From assembly GCF_004103755.1 (NCBI RefSeq), contig NZ_CP035283.1, forward strand, positions 682,001 to 746,000: DNA of 64,000 nt, in the 5' to 3' direction. Origin of the DNA: Caproiciproducens sp. NJN-50 (lineage in GTDB: Bacteria; Bacillota; Clostridia; Oscillospirales; Acutalibacteraceae). The notes beneath the pieces are model-generated. The model was not told where the DNA came from, made no database searches, and saw only the letters and a list, made by a program, of their open reading frames with translations. This document shows positions 16,786 through 26,346 of this stretch, one piece after another. Position numbers and translations under genes: made by a program. Each line of letters starts with the position of its first letter. The first letter of the stretch is position 1.

Positions 16786-17952
16786 ATGTTCGACTATCAG
16801 GACAAGCTTACATTTTCAAAAGCGATCTACTACAATTTTAATCCGATCCCGCTTCCCAGAACATTTAAGGATGCGACCGGAGGCTTCGGCAATTTTGCGC
16901 CTTTGCAGGGGTGGATCCGGATCTATGATTCGGAAGGGTGCTGCGGGGAAACGTTCTGTTCCAAGGGAATGGTGGAAAACGTTCTTCCGCTGATCCTGAC
17001 GGGAGAGACCCGCACTTACACGGAATGGTACCGCTATCTGTACTGGTGTTTCCGCAATTTCGGGTTCCAGAGCGGGCAGATCTGCGACCTGGGACAATTT
17101 GACCTGATCATGCTGGATATTCTGGCGCGCCGGAAAAAGCAGCCGCTCCACCGGTTCCTCGGTGCGAAAAAAGACTGGGCGGCCGTATACAAGGGCGGCG
17201 GAGCCATCATTCTTGAGGACCAGGCCCTTGTGGACGATATGCTTCGCTATGTGGAGGAAGGCTACAAGACCGTCAAGTTCAAGGTCGGCAGCGACTGGGG
17301 CAAAAACATGGAGCGGGACGCGCACCGCATGGAACTTGTCCGCAAGGCGGTGGGAGATGACATCGCGGTCGCCGTGGACGGAAACCAGGTCTGGGACGTG
17401 GATGGCGCGCTGAAATTCGCCGACATGATCCGGCCGTACCGCCCGGCGTGGTTCGAAGAACCTGTGTTTTCTCAGGATATGAACGCGATCAAAGAGCTGA
17501 AAGAACGCGGCATCAACATGAAAATCGCATTTGGGGAATCCATGCGGAACTATTATGCGTTTGAAACCTATGTGGAAAAGGGCGTCGATCACCTGATGCC
17601 TCTTGTGGGACGCATGGGCAGCGTGAGAGAACTTGTCGCGATCCGCGACCTCGCCAAACGGAACGGCCTGGATTTTTCCTCGGGCGGAACCACTTTTGTC
17701 AACGCGGCGCTGGGCGCCCTGTATGAAGAGAACGAGATGCTGGAGTACCATGAGCCGATCACCTACACGCTTGGCGAATGCCTGGAGGTAAAGTGCGAGG
17801 AAAGGGACGGACGCTTCTATCTGCCCGACATAGAAGGGGCCCCGTACCGGATCAACCTGAAAAAACTGGAAGCCGACGGAGCTCTGGAAAGCAAAAAATA
17901 TTTTTACAGCGAAAACGCAAAGCTGAAATTTGCCGTCCGGGGCGCGTACTGA
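16786..17952 (+). CDS. Enolase-superfamily sugar-acid dehydratase or epimerase (MR/MLE family)
   Basis: A 388-residue mandelate racemase/muconate lactonizing-type enzyme, which abstracts the proton alpha to a carboxylate using Mg2+. The barrel residues are visible: Lys164 and Lys166 in KFKVG, metal ligands Asp198 (VDGNQ), Glu224 or Glu225 (FEEP) and Glu251 (GES). GAAGGAGG precedes the ATG. A LarA-like gene follows after 42 bases and the degenerate PrpR-like regulator is divergent. The substrate is probably a hydroxy acid or aldarate-like compound, as in the other LarA-like and dehydratase pairs here. Dehydratase versus racemase activity cannot be settled from sequence. Confidence 0.85.
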   Translation: MFDYQDKLTFSKAIYYNFNPIPLPRTFKDATGGFGNFAPLQGWIRIYDSEGCCGETFCSKGMVENVLPLILTGETRTYTEWYRYLYWCFRNFGFQSGQICDLGQFDLIMLDILARRKKQPLHRFLGAKKDWAAVYKGGGAIILEDQALVDDMLRYVEEGYKTVKFKVGSDWGKNMERDAHRMELVRKAVGDDIAVAVDGNQVWDVDGALKFADMIRPYRPAWFEEPVFSQDMNAIKELKERGINMKIAFGESMRNYYAFETYVEKGVDHLMPLVGRMGSVRELVAIRDLAKRNGLDFSSGGTTFVNAALGALYEENEMLEYHEPITYTLGECLEVKCEERDGRFYLPDIEGAPYRINLKKLEADGALESKKYFYSENAKLKFAVRGAY

Positions 17953-17994
17953 ACCGGATAGAAAAAAACTCACATCTCGAAAGGAGGGTCGGAA

Positions 17995-19269
17995 ATGTCC
18001 GCATTGACTGGAATGCTGGAAGATTATCAGATCCCGAAAGTCGCGCGCATCAGGCAGCACTTTGACAGAACGGTTTTGGAAAACCCGAGGGAACATCTGC
18101 TGCGTCAGCTGTCCGGCGCCCATATCCCCGTCAAACGGGGGGACCGGATCGCGATCACCGGCGGCAGCCGGGGAATTGCGGAATATCGGACGGTGATGAA
18201 AGCCGTCGTGGATTATCTCAAGTCCGCCGGGGCCGTGCCGTTTATCGTCCCGGCGATGGGCAGCCACGGCGGCGCCACGGCCGAAGGTCAGAAAAAGATG
18301 CTGTGCAATCTGGGGATTTCAGAAGAAACCGTCGGCGCGCCGGTTCTGTCTTCCATGGAGACGGTCGAGGTCTCGCGCACGGATTTCGGGCTGCCGGTCT
18401 ACATTGATAAAAACGCTTTTGAAGCGGACGGCATTGTCCTTTTAAACCGCGTAAAAACCCATACCTCGATTCGGGAGGAATACCAGAGCGGCCTTTTGAA
18501 GATGATGGCGATCGGCCTGGCCAAACACAAGGGCGCGGCAATGACGCACAGCCTGGGACCGGTCAACCTTGGCCCCAATATGGTCCGGGTGGGAAAGGAG
18601 GCGCTAAAGCATCTCAAAGTGGTCTGCGGTGTCGCGCTGATTGAAAACGGCTACGAGCAGCTGGCGGACACCTACGTCCTGCGCAAGGATCAGATTCTGG
18701 AGGAAGAGCCGAAGATTCTCAAACGTGCGATTTCCATGATTCCGCAGCTTCCTCTGCGCAGCCTGGACTGCCTGATCGTTTACGAGCTCGGGAAGGACGT
18801 GAGCGGAACGGGCATGGACCCCGCGATTATCGGCAGGCCGATCAACAGAAGGCCGAACGAGGGCCCCGAAATTAAAAAAATCGGCGTTCTCCGCATTACG
18901 CCGAAATCAAATGGGAATGCCAGCGGATGCGGTCTGGCCGACTTTATCAGCGAGCGCATGCGAAGACAGATCAATGAAGAAGCAACCATGATCAACTGTC
19001 TGACGGGAATGCACCCTTCGATTGCGAGAATTCCCGCGACCATGCCTACGGACAGACTCGTATTCCAGGGCTGCCTGAAAACCTGCGGAAAGCTTTCCAC
19101 CGACGAGATCAGGCTCGCCATTGTTCAAAGCACGAAAGCCCTGGAAACGATCTATCTGTCCAAGGCGGCCGTCGAAGCGGTCGAAGACCGGTCAAAAATC
19201 GAACTTTGTTCCGATTTTGCCGGCGTCCCGTTTGACGATGCCGGAACTCTGCAGCTGTACGGTTTCTGA
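17995..19269 (+). CDS. LarA-like protein (lactate racemase domain, divergent) A
   Basis: A 424-residue protein of the lactate racemase domain (DUF2088) family. LarA racemises lactate with a nickel-pincer nucleotide bound to a Lys, with a His nickel ligand and two catalytic His. Counterparts are seen here: Arg59 in GGSRGI, His91 in AMGSHGGAT, His156 in VKTHTS, Lys169 in LLKMM and His185 in MTHS. The Lys-to-His interval of 16 matches canonical LarA exactly. The DHTR motif is replaced by GGSRGI, so it is a distinct subfamily. AAGGAGG precedes the ATG, and the enolase-superfamily gene lies immediately upstream. Epimerisation of a 2-hydroxy acid feeding that enzyme is inferred. Its 3' end overlaps the convergent LysR gene by 78 bases. 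Confidence 0.8.
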   Translation: MSALTGMLEDYQIPKVARIRQHFDRTVLENPREHLLRQLSGAHIPVKRGDRIAITGGSRGIAEYRTVMKAVVDYLKSAGAVPFIVPAMGSHGGATAEGQKKMLCNLGISEETVGAPVLSSMETVEVSRTDFGLPVYIDKNAFEADGIVLLNRVKTHTSIREEYQSGLLKMMAIGLAKHKGAAMTHSLGPVNLGPNMVRVGKEALKHLKVVCGVALIENGYEQLADTYVLRKDQILEEEPKILKRAISMIPQLPLRSLDCLIVYELGKDVSGTGMDPAIIGRPINRRPNEGPEIKKIGVLRITPKSNGNASGCGLADFISERMRRQINEEATMINCLTGMHPSIARIPATMPTDRLVFQGCLKTCGKLSTDEIRLAIVQSTKALETIYLSKAAVEAVEDRSKIELCSDFAGVPFDDAGTLQLYGF

Positions 19270-20166
19270 AGCCACCCAGTAATCGGCGGCAAGCCGGATG
19301 AATTCCTTCGCCGGTCTGCCAAGGTAGCTTTGGCTGCCGTAGCTTGCACATATTTTCCAGGTCGGGCGGCCGGGAAGATAGCAGTACCGGATCTTTTTTT
19401 CTTTGCCTTTTAAATAAAGATAGGGGATGATGCCGCAGCAGATGCCCGATTCGATGATCGTCACAATGGCGGGAATCTGGGAGGTTTCAAACAAAACCTT
19501 CGGGGAAAAGCCGGCTTTTTGAAAAATGCCGTCGATCAGCGGACGAAACGAGGATTCCTTGTACATTAAAACGAACGGCCTGTCCCGGAAAGGCGTAATG
19601 TTGCTGATTTCCTCCGGAAAGTTCACAAGATCCGCGAGCGGGTCGTTTTCCGGGACAGCCAGGCAGATGTCTTCCTCGCAGATGTCGATGTATCGGTTGG
19701 TGCTCTTTTTCTGATTGTCGCTCAGCGTTAAAAAGCCGAGATCCAGATCGCCGTTTTCAATCATGATCTGCTGCTTTTTCACGCTGGCTTCGACCGGGGT
19801 CACTACGATGTCGGGATATAATCCGTGAAATTTCGGATACACCCTCGTAAACATGGGAATGCCCCGCCCGGGAGTAAAGCCGACGGATAGATTTCCTTTT
19901 TTCGTTTCCGCGATATCGCTGATGATCCGATAGGTCTCCCTTTTGATCCGCAGCAGTTCCTTGGCGTTTTTTATATAGACTTCCCCCGCGGGGGTGAGGC
20001 GCCAGTTTGTTCTGGACCGGTAAAAAAGGGGAGTCTGCAATTCCCGCTCCAGCTTTAAAAGCTGCTGGTTCAGCGCCGACTGCGTGAGGAACAGCTTTTC
20101 CGCCGCTTTGGTGATATTGCACTCGTTGGCTATTTGTACAATATACTCTACCTGTTTTAAGTCCAT
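19192..20166 (-). CDS. LysR-family regulator of the TTT/galactarate operon
   Basis: A 324-residue LysR protein: winged helix-turn-helix at residues 1-60 (NITKAAEKLFLTQSALNQQLLKLE) and effector domain from about 90. ATG 20166 is chosen because MDLKQVEYIVQIA is the normal beginning and AAAGGA lies upstream. The C-terminus is some 20-25 residues longer than usual and overlaps the end of the LarA-like gene on the other strand. It is divergent from the tctC-like operon at 20380 and is the likely regulator of that operon. It is a clear paralogue of the LysR protein encoded at 35105-36031, which sits by the other TTT/LarA-like module. Confidence 0.9.
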   Translation of the reverse strand: MDLKQVEYIVQIANECNITKAAEKLFLTQSALNQQLLKLERELQTPLFYRSRTNWRLTPAGEVYIKNAKELLRIKRETYRIISDIAETKKGNLSVGFTPGRGIPMFTRVYPKFHGLYPDIVVTPVEASVKKQQIMIENGDLDLGFLTLSDNQKKSTNRYIDICEEDICLAVPENDPLADLVNFPEEISNITPFRDRPFVLMYKESSFRPLIDGIFQKAGFSPKVLFETSQIPAIVTIIESGICCGIIPYLYLKGKEKKIRYCYLPGRPTWKICASYGSQSYLGRPAKEFIRLAADYWVASETVQLQSSGIVKRDAGKIGTKFDF

Positions 20167-20310
20167 TTGACCACAGATCCTTTCCACTGTTGGGAAAATT
20201 GTCTTAAATACACTTCTGAAAATGCATATCTCATAGCGCTATTATACAATGGCGTAATGAAAAAACGATGAACTATTAGAAATAATAAGAGTTTTCATAA
20301 ATTTATTAAT

Positions 20311-20339
20311 TTCAAAAAGATTTTAAATTATTGTATACT
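20311..20339 (+). promoter_or_regulatory. Promoter of the TTT/galactarate operon
   Basis: Candidate -35 TTCAAA (20311-20316), 17-base spacer and -10 TATACT (20334-20339). An AAGATTT...AAATCTT inverted repeat surrounds the -10 and could be the LysR operator. The -35 is weak, as expected for an activated promoter. Confidence 0.5.
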
Positions 20340-20379
20340 GTAAACAAATCTTAAATTTTGTTGAGGGAGGAAATAAAAA

Positions 20380-21393
20380 TTGTTTAAGAAACTTTTGTCC
20401 GTACTTTTGTCCGCGATGCTGTTCGCTTCGGCGGTGGGCTGCTCTTCCGGCGGGGGAGCATCAAGTTCCGGGGCGGCGTCCGCCGGCGGCAACGCCTCGG
20501 GTTCCGCTTCTGAGGTGAAATGGCCCAAAAATGTTCAGATCATCGTTCCTGCGAGCGCGGGCGGAGACAGCGACTACAACGCAAGATTGTTTGCAAACAA
20601 ACTGTCCAAGAAGTTCGGCTGCAACTTCGTCGTGTCGAATGTCAACGGCAACGGCGGCGCGACCGGCACCCGTCAGGTAAAGGATGCCGCGGCAGACGGC
20701 AGTTCCATCCTGTTCTACCACTCGGCGTTTGTTGTCAACCAGCTCAGCGGCACGACCGATTACGGCTTTGATTCCTATGATTTTGCCTGCATTCCCGCCC
20801 AGAGCCCCGGGAATGTGGTTACGGTCAGCTCCAAACTTGGCGTTAAATCGCTCCCGGAGCTGTTCGACTACGCGAAAGCGCATCCTGGCAAGCTGAAAAT
20901 GGCGGCTCAAACCGGCGCGACTTCTTACGCGGTTGCCGTTCTGCTGAAACAGGCCGGACTTGACATCAACATTGTGGACGCGGGCAGCGCTTCCGACCGC
21001 CTTGCCGCCCTGGTGGGCGGGCACGTCGACATCATCCTTGCCGGCTACGGTTCCATCAAGGACTATGTCACAAAAGGCGATCTTGTGCCGCTTGCGATGG
21101 ACGGCGGCAATGACCTGACTGTGGATGGGACGACCATCAAGGCCATCACGAATCAGGGATACGATATCAAGCTTCCTTTCTACTACTTCTTTGCGTTCCC
21201 CAAGGGGACGGATCCGAATATGGTTCAGGCCTTTGACGATGCGGTAGAAGACATTGTGAAGAACGACAAGGATTATCAGAACTCCATTGCCACTACTTAT
21301 TTCCAGGTTCCGACCTTCTACAATTCGAAAGACGGGCTTGCAAAGTTTGACGAAGTGAACAGTATTCTGAAAAATGTTGATTTCAAGGGCTGA
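20380..21393 (+). CDS. TTT transporter substrate-binding lipoprotein (TctC-like)
   Basis: A 337-residue extracytoplasmic receptor of the tripartite tricarboxylate transporter family. TTG 20380 starts the gene ten bases after GGGAGG. The signal peptide ends at the lipobox SAVGC (Cys21), followed by a Gly/Ser/Ala-rich linker. The fold signature WPKNVQIIVPASAGGDSDYNARL at about 47-69 is typical of TctC/Bug proteins, where it contacts the carboxylate of the ligand. The TctB and TctA partners follow, then a LarA-like protein and galactarate dehydratase, so galactarate or a related aldarate is the likely ligand. Confidence 0.93.
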   Translation: MFKKLLSVLLSAMLFASAVGCSSGGGASSSGAASAGGNASGSASEVKWPKNVQIIVPASAGGDSDYNARLFANKLSKKFGCNFVVSNVNGNGGATGTRQVKDAAADGSSILFYHSAFVVNQLSGTTDYGFDSYDFACIPAQSPGNVVTVSSKLGVKSLPELFDYAKAHPGKLKMAAQTGATSYAVAVLLKQAGLDINIVDAGSASDRLAALVGGHVDIILAGYGSIKDYVTKGDLVPLAMDGGNDLTVDGTTIKAITNQGYDIKLPFYYFFAFPKGTDPNMVQAFDDAVEDIVKNDKDYQNSIATTYFQVPTFYNSKDGLAKFDEVNSILKNVDFKG

Positions 21394-21410
21394 CGGTTCG
21401 TATTGAAATG

Positions 21411-21447
21411 AGCCCGGCAGACGGCGTTCAGCACCATCCGCCGGGCT
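21411..21447 (+). other. Intra-operon hairpin between tctC-like and tctB-like genes
   Basis: AGCCCGGC (21411-21418) pairs with GCCGGGCT (21440-21447), with extra pairing inside. There is no strong T-run. Such a hairpin can protect the abundant binding-protein mRNA and lower expression of the membrane genes. Confidence 0.6.
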
Positions 21448-21467
21448 TATAGATTGGGGTACATACA

Positions 21468-21938
21468 ATGGATATAAGAAAAAATTTGGGCAGCAATCTG
21501 TTTAACATCGTTCTGCTTCTTGTGGGGATCGCGCTGTTCTGTTCGGCTCAGACGATTCAGGCCGGAGCCGTTCTGGGGCAGGGTGCGGACTTCATGCCGA
21601 AGCTGATGTCCATCGCGTGGATCGTGCTGAGCGTGATGAATCTGCTCAACGGCTTGAGAGAACCGGAGGGCAAAAAAGAAAACGGCAGCATTAAGCGGTT
21701 CCTGCTGACCCTCGCCCTGCTGTTCGTTTACATTTATCTTCTGGATCCGATCGGATTCACGCTGGCATCCATTCTCTACGTTTTTGCTCAGACGCTTCTG
21801 TTCGTGCCGAAGGAGAAAAGGAGCGTTAAAAATTACGTTCTGTTCGCAGTTGTTTCCGTGGTGCTTCCGATTGCGATCAATCTTCTGTTCCAGAATGTGT
21901 TTTCTCTGATTCTGCCTGAGGGCATGCTTTTTAAGTAA
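21468..21938 (+). CDS. TTT transporter small membrane subunit (TctB-like)
   Basis: A 156-residue membrane protein with four predicted transmembrane segments: about 13-33, a segment near 45-60 containing MPKLMSIAWIVLSVMN, then about 75-92 and 95-140. This is the usual TctB layout. It pairs with the large TctA subunit encoded 12 bases downstream. The ribosome site is weak (GGGGTACATACA), which fits low expression after the hairpin upstream. Confidence 0.88.
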   Translation: MDIRKNLGSNLFNIVLLLVGIALFCSAQTIQAGAVLGQGADFMPKLMSIAWIVLSVMNLLNGLREPEGKKENGSIKRFLLTLALLFVYIYLLDPIGFTLASILYVFAQTLLFVPKEKRSVKNYVLFAVVSVVLPIAINLLFQNVFSLILPEGMLFK

Positions 21939-21950
21939 GGGAGTGTTTGT

Positions 21951-23453
21951 GTGGTACAGGAAGGATTACTGTCCGTTCTGAATGTCAACTGTCTTGTCAT
22001 CATTCTTCTCGGCGTCGTGGTTGGCATTATATTTGGTTCGATCCCGGGCCTGACTTCGACCATGGGCGTCGCGCTTTGCCTGCCCATCACGTTTTCCATG
22101 TCGGCGCTCAACGCGATCGCGCTGCTGGTCGCCGTCGACGTCGGAGGGACATCCGGCGGACTGATTTCGGCCATTCTGCTGAAAATTCCGGGTACGCCGT
22201 CCTCGGTGGCGACCGTGTTCGACGGTGCGCCGATGGCGGAGAAGGGTGAGGCCGGTAAAGCGCTGGGAATCGGGATCCTGTATTCGTTCATCGGCACGGT
22301 GCTTTCCATCATCGCGCTGATTTTCATCGCCCCGTCGCTGGCGAACGTCGCGCTGAAATTCGGACCGTACGAGCTCTTCGCCATCTGCCTGTTCGCATTG
22401 ACTCTGATCAGCAGCATGGTCGGCGACAACGTCGTCAAGGGCCTGATCAGCGCCGTAATGGGCATCACGTTTTCCCTGGTCGGCTATGCATCCATCGGCG
22501 GGGCGAACCGCTTTACGTTCGGCAGCAAGAACCTTGCAAACGGTTTTGACATGCTCTCCGTGATGATCGGCCTGTTTGCCGTCGCGGAGATTCTCAAGGT
22601 CGGCTTTGAAGGGCTGGACGGCAAAAAAGCGATCCTGATGAAATATAAAATGAAGGGCTTCGGCGTTTCGATGCGGGAATTCAAGGAACAGTTCTGGAAC
22701 ATGCTCCGTTCCGCCCTGATCGGCATCGGCATCGGCATTCTGCCGGGAATCGGCGGAGCAACCTCCAACATTGTCGCCTATACGGCCGCCAAATCGCAGA
22801 GCAAGTATCCAGAGAAGTTCGGGACCGGCATCATTGACGGCGTCGTAGCGAGCGAGACCTCAAACAACGCTTCGATCGGCGGTTCGCTGATCCCGCTGCT
22901 GACGCTCGGCATCCCGGGCGATACGGTCACCGCCATGATGCTGGGAGGCTTGATGCTACACGGCATCACCCCGGGCCCGCTGCTGTTCCAGAACAGCGGC
23001 GTTCTGGTGTACGGCGTGTTTATGGCGTTTATCCTCGCTACAATTATGATGCTGGTTGTCGAATACAGCGGAATCCGCCTGTTTATCAAGGTCCTTTCCG
23101 TCCCGAAGTACATTCTGCTGCCGGTCATCCTGACCCTGTGCGTCGTTGGTACCTACGGCACAAACCACCGTCTGTTCGATGTCTGGACCGCGCTGCTGTT
23201 CGGTGTCCTCGGCTATTTCATGGCGAAATATAAATTCCCCCAGGCTCCGCTGATTCTCGGGTTTGTCCTCGGCTCGATCGTAGAGGAAAATCTCATCCGC
23301 GGCATGATGTATGCAAACAATAATTTCTGGGCGTTTTTCCAGTCGCCGATCGCCGCAGTTTTCATGGTCCTCTCCGTCGCGGCAGTTATCTATACGGTTA
23401 TTAAAGGAGTCCGTTCACACAGCGGAAAAAAGTCGGCGGTCTCCAACGGTTAA
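21951..23453 (+). CDS. TTT transporter large permease subunit (TctA-like)
   Basis: A 500-residue polytopic protein with 10-12 transmembrane segments. The TctA signatures are present: GSIPGLTSTMGVALCLPITF near residue 27, the segment from LKIPGTPSS to DGAPMAEKG at about 80-100, and GILPGIGGATSNIVAYTAA at about 260. GTG 21951 is preceded by AAGGGAG. It forms the ion-coupled channel with TctB. The downstream LarA-like gene begins 12 bases later, so transport and catabolism are in one operon. Confidence 0.94.
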   Translation: MVQEGLLSVLNVNCLVIILLGVVVGIIFGSIPGLTSTMGVALCLPITFSMSALNAIALLVAVDVGGTSGGLISAILLKIPGTPSSVATVFDGAPMAEKGEAGKALGIGILYSFIGTVLSIIALIFIAPSLANVALKFGPYELFAICLFALTLISSMVGDNVVKGLISAVMGITFSLVGYASIGGANRFTFGSKNLANGFDMLSVMIGLFAVAEILKVGFEGLDGKKAILMKYKMKGFGVSMREFKEQFWNMLRSALIGIGIGILPGIGGATSNIVAYTAAKSQSKYPEKFGTGIIDGVVASETSNNASIGGSLIPLLTLGIPGDTVTAMMLGGLMLHGITPGPLLFQNSGVLVYGVFMAFILATIMMLVVEYSGIRLFIKVLSVPKYILLPVILTLCVVGTYGTNHRLFDVWTALLFGVLGYFMAKYKFPQAPLILGFVLGSIVEENLIRGMMYANNNFWAFFQSPIAAVFMVLSVAAVIYTVIKGVRSHSGKKSAVSNG

Positions 23454-23465
23454 GGAGTTCGTGAT

Positions 23466-24776
23466 TTGGCTATGAAAGTGACAAAAGGTGGAAAGGTTTC
23501 GGAACTGCTCCAGGGCGTCCCGATTCCCAGGATGTTTCACGCTTCGCAGAAGTTTCCCCGCCCTGCGATTGAGCCGGAGGAAATTCCGGGTGTTATAGCA
23601 AAGGAGCTGGGTCAGGAACAGTTTTCATCCCTGATCCGCCCGAAAATGAGAATCGCGATCACTGCGGGCAGCCGGGGAATCCGCAATGTTGACCTCATCA
23701 CGAAAGCCATCGTCGATTTTGTAAAGGCGAGGGGAGCTTTCCCCTACATTGTTCCCGCCATGGGAAGCCACGGCGGGGCGACCGCGGAGGGACAGCTGGA
23801 GATCCTGGCGAGCTACGGAATTACGGAGCGGACGATGGGCTGTCCGATCAAATCCTCCATGGAGGTCGTTCAGCTGGGGGTTTCAGAGCTGGGCCGGCCG
23901 GTTATGATCGACAGGAACGCCTACGAGGCGGACGGGATCATCCTGTCCTGCCGGATCAAACCGCACAATGCGTTCCGGGGGCCTTATGAAAGCGGTCCGT
24001 GCAAAATGATGGTGGTCGGGCTTGGCAAACAGGCCGGCGCGGAGCAGGTCCATGGAGACGGGATGAACGTTATCTCGAAAAATATTCCCACGATGGCGAA
24101 GGTCGTGCTTGAAAAGGCTCCGATTTTATTCGCGGTTCCCTGTGTCGAAAATGCATATGATGAGACATGCCGGATCGAGGCGATTCCGGCAAAGGACATC
24201 CTGGCCCGGGAGCCGGAACTTCTGAAATTTGCTTTTGAAAATATGCCGAAGTTGATCGTCGGCGAGTGCGACGTGCTCGCCGTCGACGAAATCGGCAAGA
24301 ATTACAGCGGGACGGGCGTGGACCCGAACATTACGGGCACATTTTCCACGCCGTTCGCAACAGGCGGCATCAGGGTCCAGCGGACGTGCTTTTTAAACCT
24401 CAGCAAAGCGTCGCACGGCAACGCGCTGGGCACCGGCCTTGCCAATGCCATTACAAGAAAGATTTTCGACGAAATGGATGTCGAAAAAATGTATCCCAAC
24501 TGCATTACCAGCACCGTTCTGGCTTCCGCGCGGATTCCCTGCGTCGTCGCGGACGACAGGGAAGCGTTTCAAATCTGCATTCGAACCTGTACCGGCGTGG
24601 ATCGCGGCAAAATGCGCATCGTTTATATTGCCAACAGCCTGCATATCGACAGAATCATGCTCTCCGAGGCTTATTATCATGATGTTGTGGCAGGAAAATA
24701 CCCCGGCTTGGCCGCGCTGGATGAACCTCAGGACCTGCTTTTTGACGAAAGCGGCAATGTCCTGACTAAAATATAA
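23466..24776 (+). CDS. LarA-like protein (lactate racemase domain, divergent) B
   Basis: A 436-residue member of the same divergent LarA-like subfamily as the proteins encoded at 17995 and 40490. The counterparts of the LarA active site are Arg70 (AGSRGI), His102 (GSHGGAT), His167 (IKPHNAF), Lys180 (PCKMM) and His196. His102 to His167 is 65 residues and Lys180 to His196 is 16, as in LarA (66 and 16). TTG 23466 lies eight bases after AAGGAG. It sits between TctA and galactarate dehydratase. A nickel-pincer-dependent epimerase acting on aldarates before dehydration is inferred; no lactate-specific context exists. Cofactor synthesis genes (larB, larC, larE) are not in the window. Confidence 0.8.
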   Translation: MAMKVTKGGKVSELLQGVPIPRMFHASQKFPRPAIEPEEIPGVIAKELGQEQFSSLIRPKMRIAITAGSRGIRNVDLITKAIVDFVKARGAFPYIVPAMGSHGGATAEGQLEILASYGITERTMGCPIKSSMEVVQLGVSELGRPVMIDRNAYEADGIILSCRIKPHNAFRGPYESGPCKMMVVGLGKQAGAEQVHGDGMNVISKNIPTMAKVVLEKAPILFAVPCVENAYDETCRIEAIPAKDILAREPELLKFAFENMPKLIVGECDVLAVDEIGKNYSGTGVDPNITGTFSTPFATGGIRVQRTCFLNLSKASHGNALGTGLANAITRKIFDEMDVEKMYPNCITSTVLASARIPCVVADDREAFQICIRTCTGVDRGKMRIVYIANSLHIDRIMLSEAYYHDVVAGKYPGLAALDEPQDLLFDESGNVLTKI

Positions 24777-24799
24777 GCTAACTGAGGAGGCATGGAGCC

Positions 24800-26317
24800 T
24801 TGATAGGTCCCTTGTGCATCAAGATCAAAGATGTTGATAATGTCGCCATAGCAGTCAAAAACATAGTGGCCGGCACCACCGTAATGGACGGTGTGGCCGC
24901 CAATCAGGATATTCCGCAGGCCCACAAAATCGCTTTGTGCGACATTCCAAAGGGCGGAGAGATCATCCGATACGGCGTTGTGCTTGGGTACGCAGTCGAT
25001 CCGATCCGCAAAGGGGACTGGGTCAATGAAAAAATGCTGGTACTCCCGACGCCCCCCGATGTGGACAATATGCAGTTTGGAACCAATATTGTTACAAACC
25101 TCCCGGAGCCGCCGGTGCGAACCTGGATGGGGTACCGCAATCCGGACGGGGGATACGCCGGGACGCGGAACATCCTGGGCATCAATACGACGGTGCAGTG
25201 CGTCACGGGCGTGCTGAATGTCGCCGTTGAAAGAATAAGAGCCGAGCTGCTGCCCCAATATCCGAATGTGGACGGCATTGTGCCGGTCAACCACTCCTAC
25301 GGCTGCGGTGTGGCGATCAACGCGCCGGAGGCGAAAATCCCGATCCGCAGCCTGCGCAATCTGTCCAAACACCCGAATTTCGGCGGCCAGCTGATGGTTG
25401 TGGGGTTGGGCTGCGAAAAATTTACGCCGGCGATGCTGATGGACGAAAAAGACCTCTCGCCGGAAAACCTCATCATTCTTCAGGAATACAAGGGCTTTGA
25501 CGCGATGGTCGCGGCCCTGATGGAAATGGCGGACAGAAAGCTGAAAATCCTGAACGAGCGCAGGCGGGAGGAGCTTCCTCTGTCGGAACTTGTCATCGGG
25601 ATGCAGTGCGGCGGCAGCGACGCGTTTTCGGGCGTGACCGCGAACCCAACCGCCGGCTACGCCGCGGATATGCTGGTAAAAGGCGGCGCCACCGTGCTGT
25701 TCTCCGAAGTGACGGAGGTCCGCGACGGAGTGTATCTTCTCGGACAGCGGTGCATCAGTGAAGAAGTCGGCAGAAAACTGGCGGCCGAAATGAAGTGGTA
25801 CGACAATTACCTGATCGAGGGCAATGTGGACCGCAGTGCGAATCCGACCCCGGGCAATAAAAAGGGAGGACTTTCCAACATTGTGGAGAAGTCGATGGGG
25901 TCCATTGCCAAGTCCGGCGCCTCGCCGATTGTGGAGGTTCTGTCACCGGGCGAGCGCCCGACGAAAAAAGGACTGATTTACGCAGCCACTCCCGCGAGCG
26001 ACCTTGTGTGCGGCTCCTGCCAGCTTGCGTCCGGAATCGGAGCGCAGGTGTTTATGACGGGGCGCGGTACGCCGTACGGCCTTGCCGCGATTCCCGTAAT
26101 TAAAGTGTGTTCCAGAAACGAGCTGAAGGAACAATGGCCCGATCTGATCGATTTTAACGCCGGTCCAATCGCAACTGGGGCCGCGACGATTCCGGAGATG
26201 GGCGAACTGCTGTTCCGGCAGATCCTCGATATTGCGGGCGGGAAAGAGAAGAGCTGCGCGGAAAAATATAAAATACATAACGACTTTTGCATTTTCAATC
26301 CGGCGCCGATTACCTAA
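24800..26317 (+). CDS. garD: Galactarate dehydratase
   Basis: Converts D-galactarate to 5-keto-4-deoxy-D-glucarate. The 505-residue protein has an N-terminal SAF domain (about 5-85, with DVDNVAIAVKNI and IPQAHKIALCDIPKGGEIIRYG) and the long UxaA/GarD catalytic part. It follows E. coli GarD almost throughout: GYRNPDGGYAGTRNILGI, the NHSYGCGVAINAP stretch, VVGLGCEK, GMQCGGSDAFSGVTANP, TEVRDGVYLL, RSANPTPGNKKGG and GLIYAATPASD. The Cys and His motifs that bind metal in this family are intact. It starts with TTG 24800 behind GAGGAGG and is the last gene of the TTT/LarA-like operon. The fused form contrasts with the two-subunit relative at 60381-61855. Confidence 0.95.
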   Translation: MIGPLCIKIKDVDNVAIAVKNIVAGTTVMDGVAANQDIPQAHKIALCDIPKGGEIIRYGVVLGYAVDPIRKGDWVNEKMLVLPTPPDVDNMQFGTNIVTNLPEPPVRTWMGYRNPDGGYAGTRNILGINTTVQCVTGVLNVAVERIRAELLPQYPNVDGIVPVNHSYGCGVAINAPEAKIPIRSLRNLSKHPNFGGQLMVVGLGCEKFTPAMLMDEKDLSPENLIILQEYKGFDAMVAALMEMADRKLKILNERRREELPLSELVIGMQCGGSDAFSGVTANPTAGYAADMLVKGGATVLFSEVTEVRDGVYLLGQRCISEEVGRKLAAEMKWYDNYLIEGNVDRSANPTPGNKKGGLSNIVEKSMGSIAKSGASPIVEVLSPGERPTKKGLIYAATPASDLVCGSCQLASGIGAQVFMTGRGTPYGLAAIPVIKVCSRNELKEQWPDLIDFNAGPIATGAATIPEMGELLFRQILDIAGGKEKSCAEKYKIHNDFCIFNPAPIT

Positions 26318-26346
26318 GCCGGGTCCATCGAAAACTGTACCAATTC

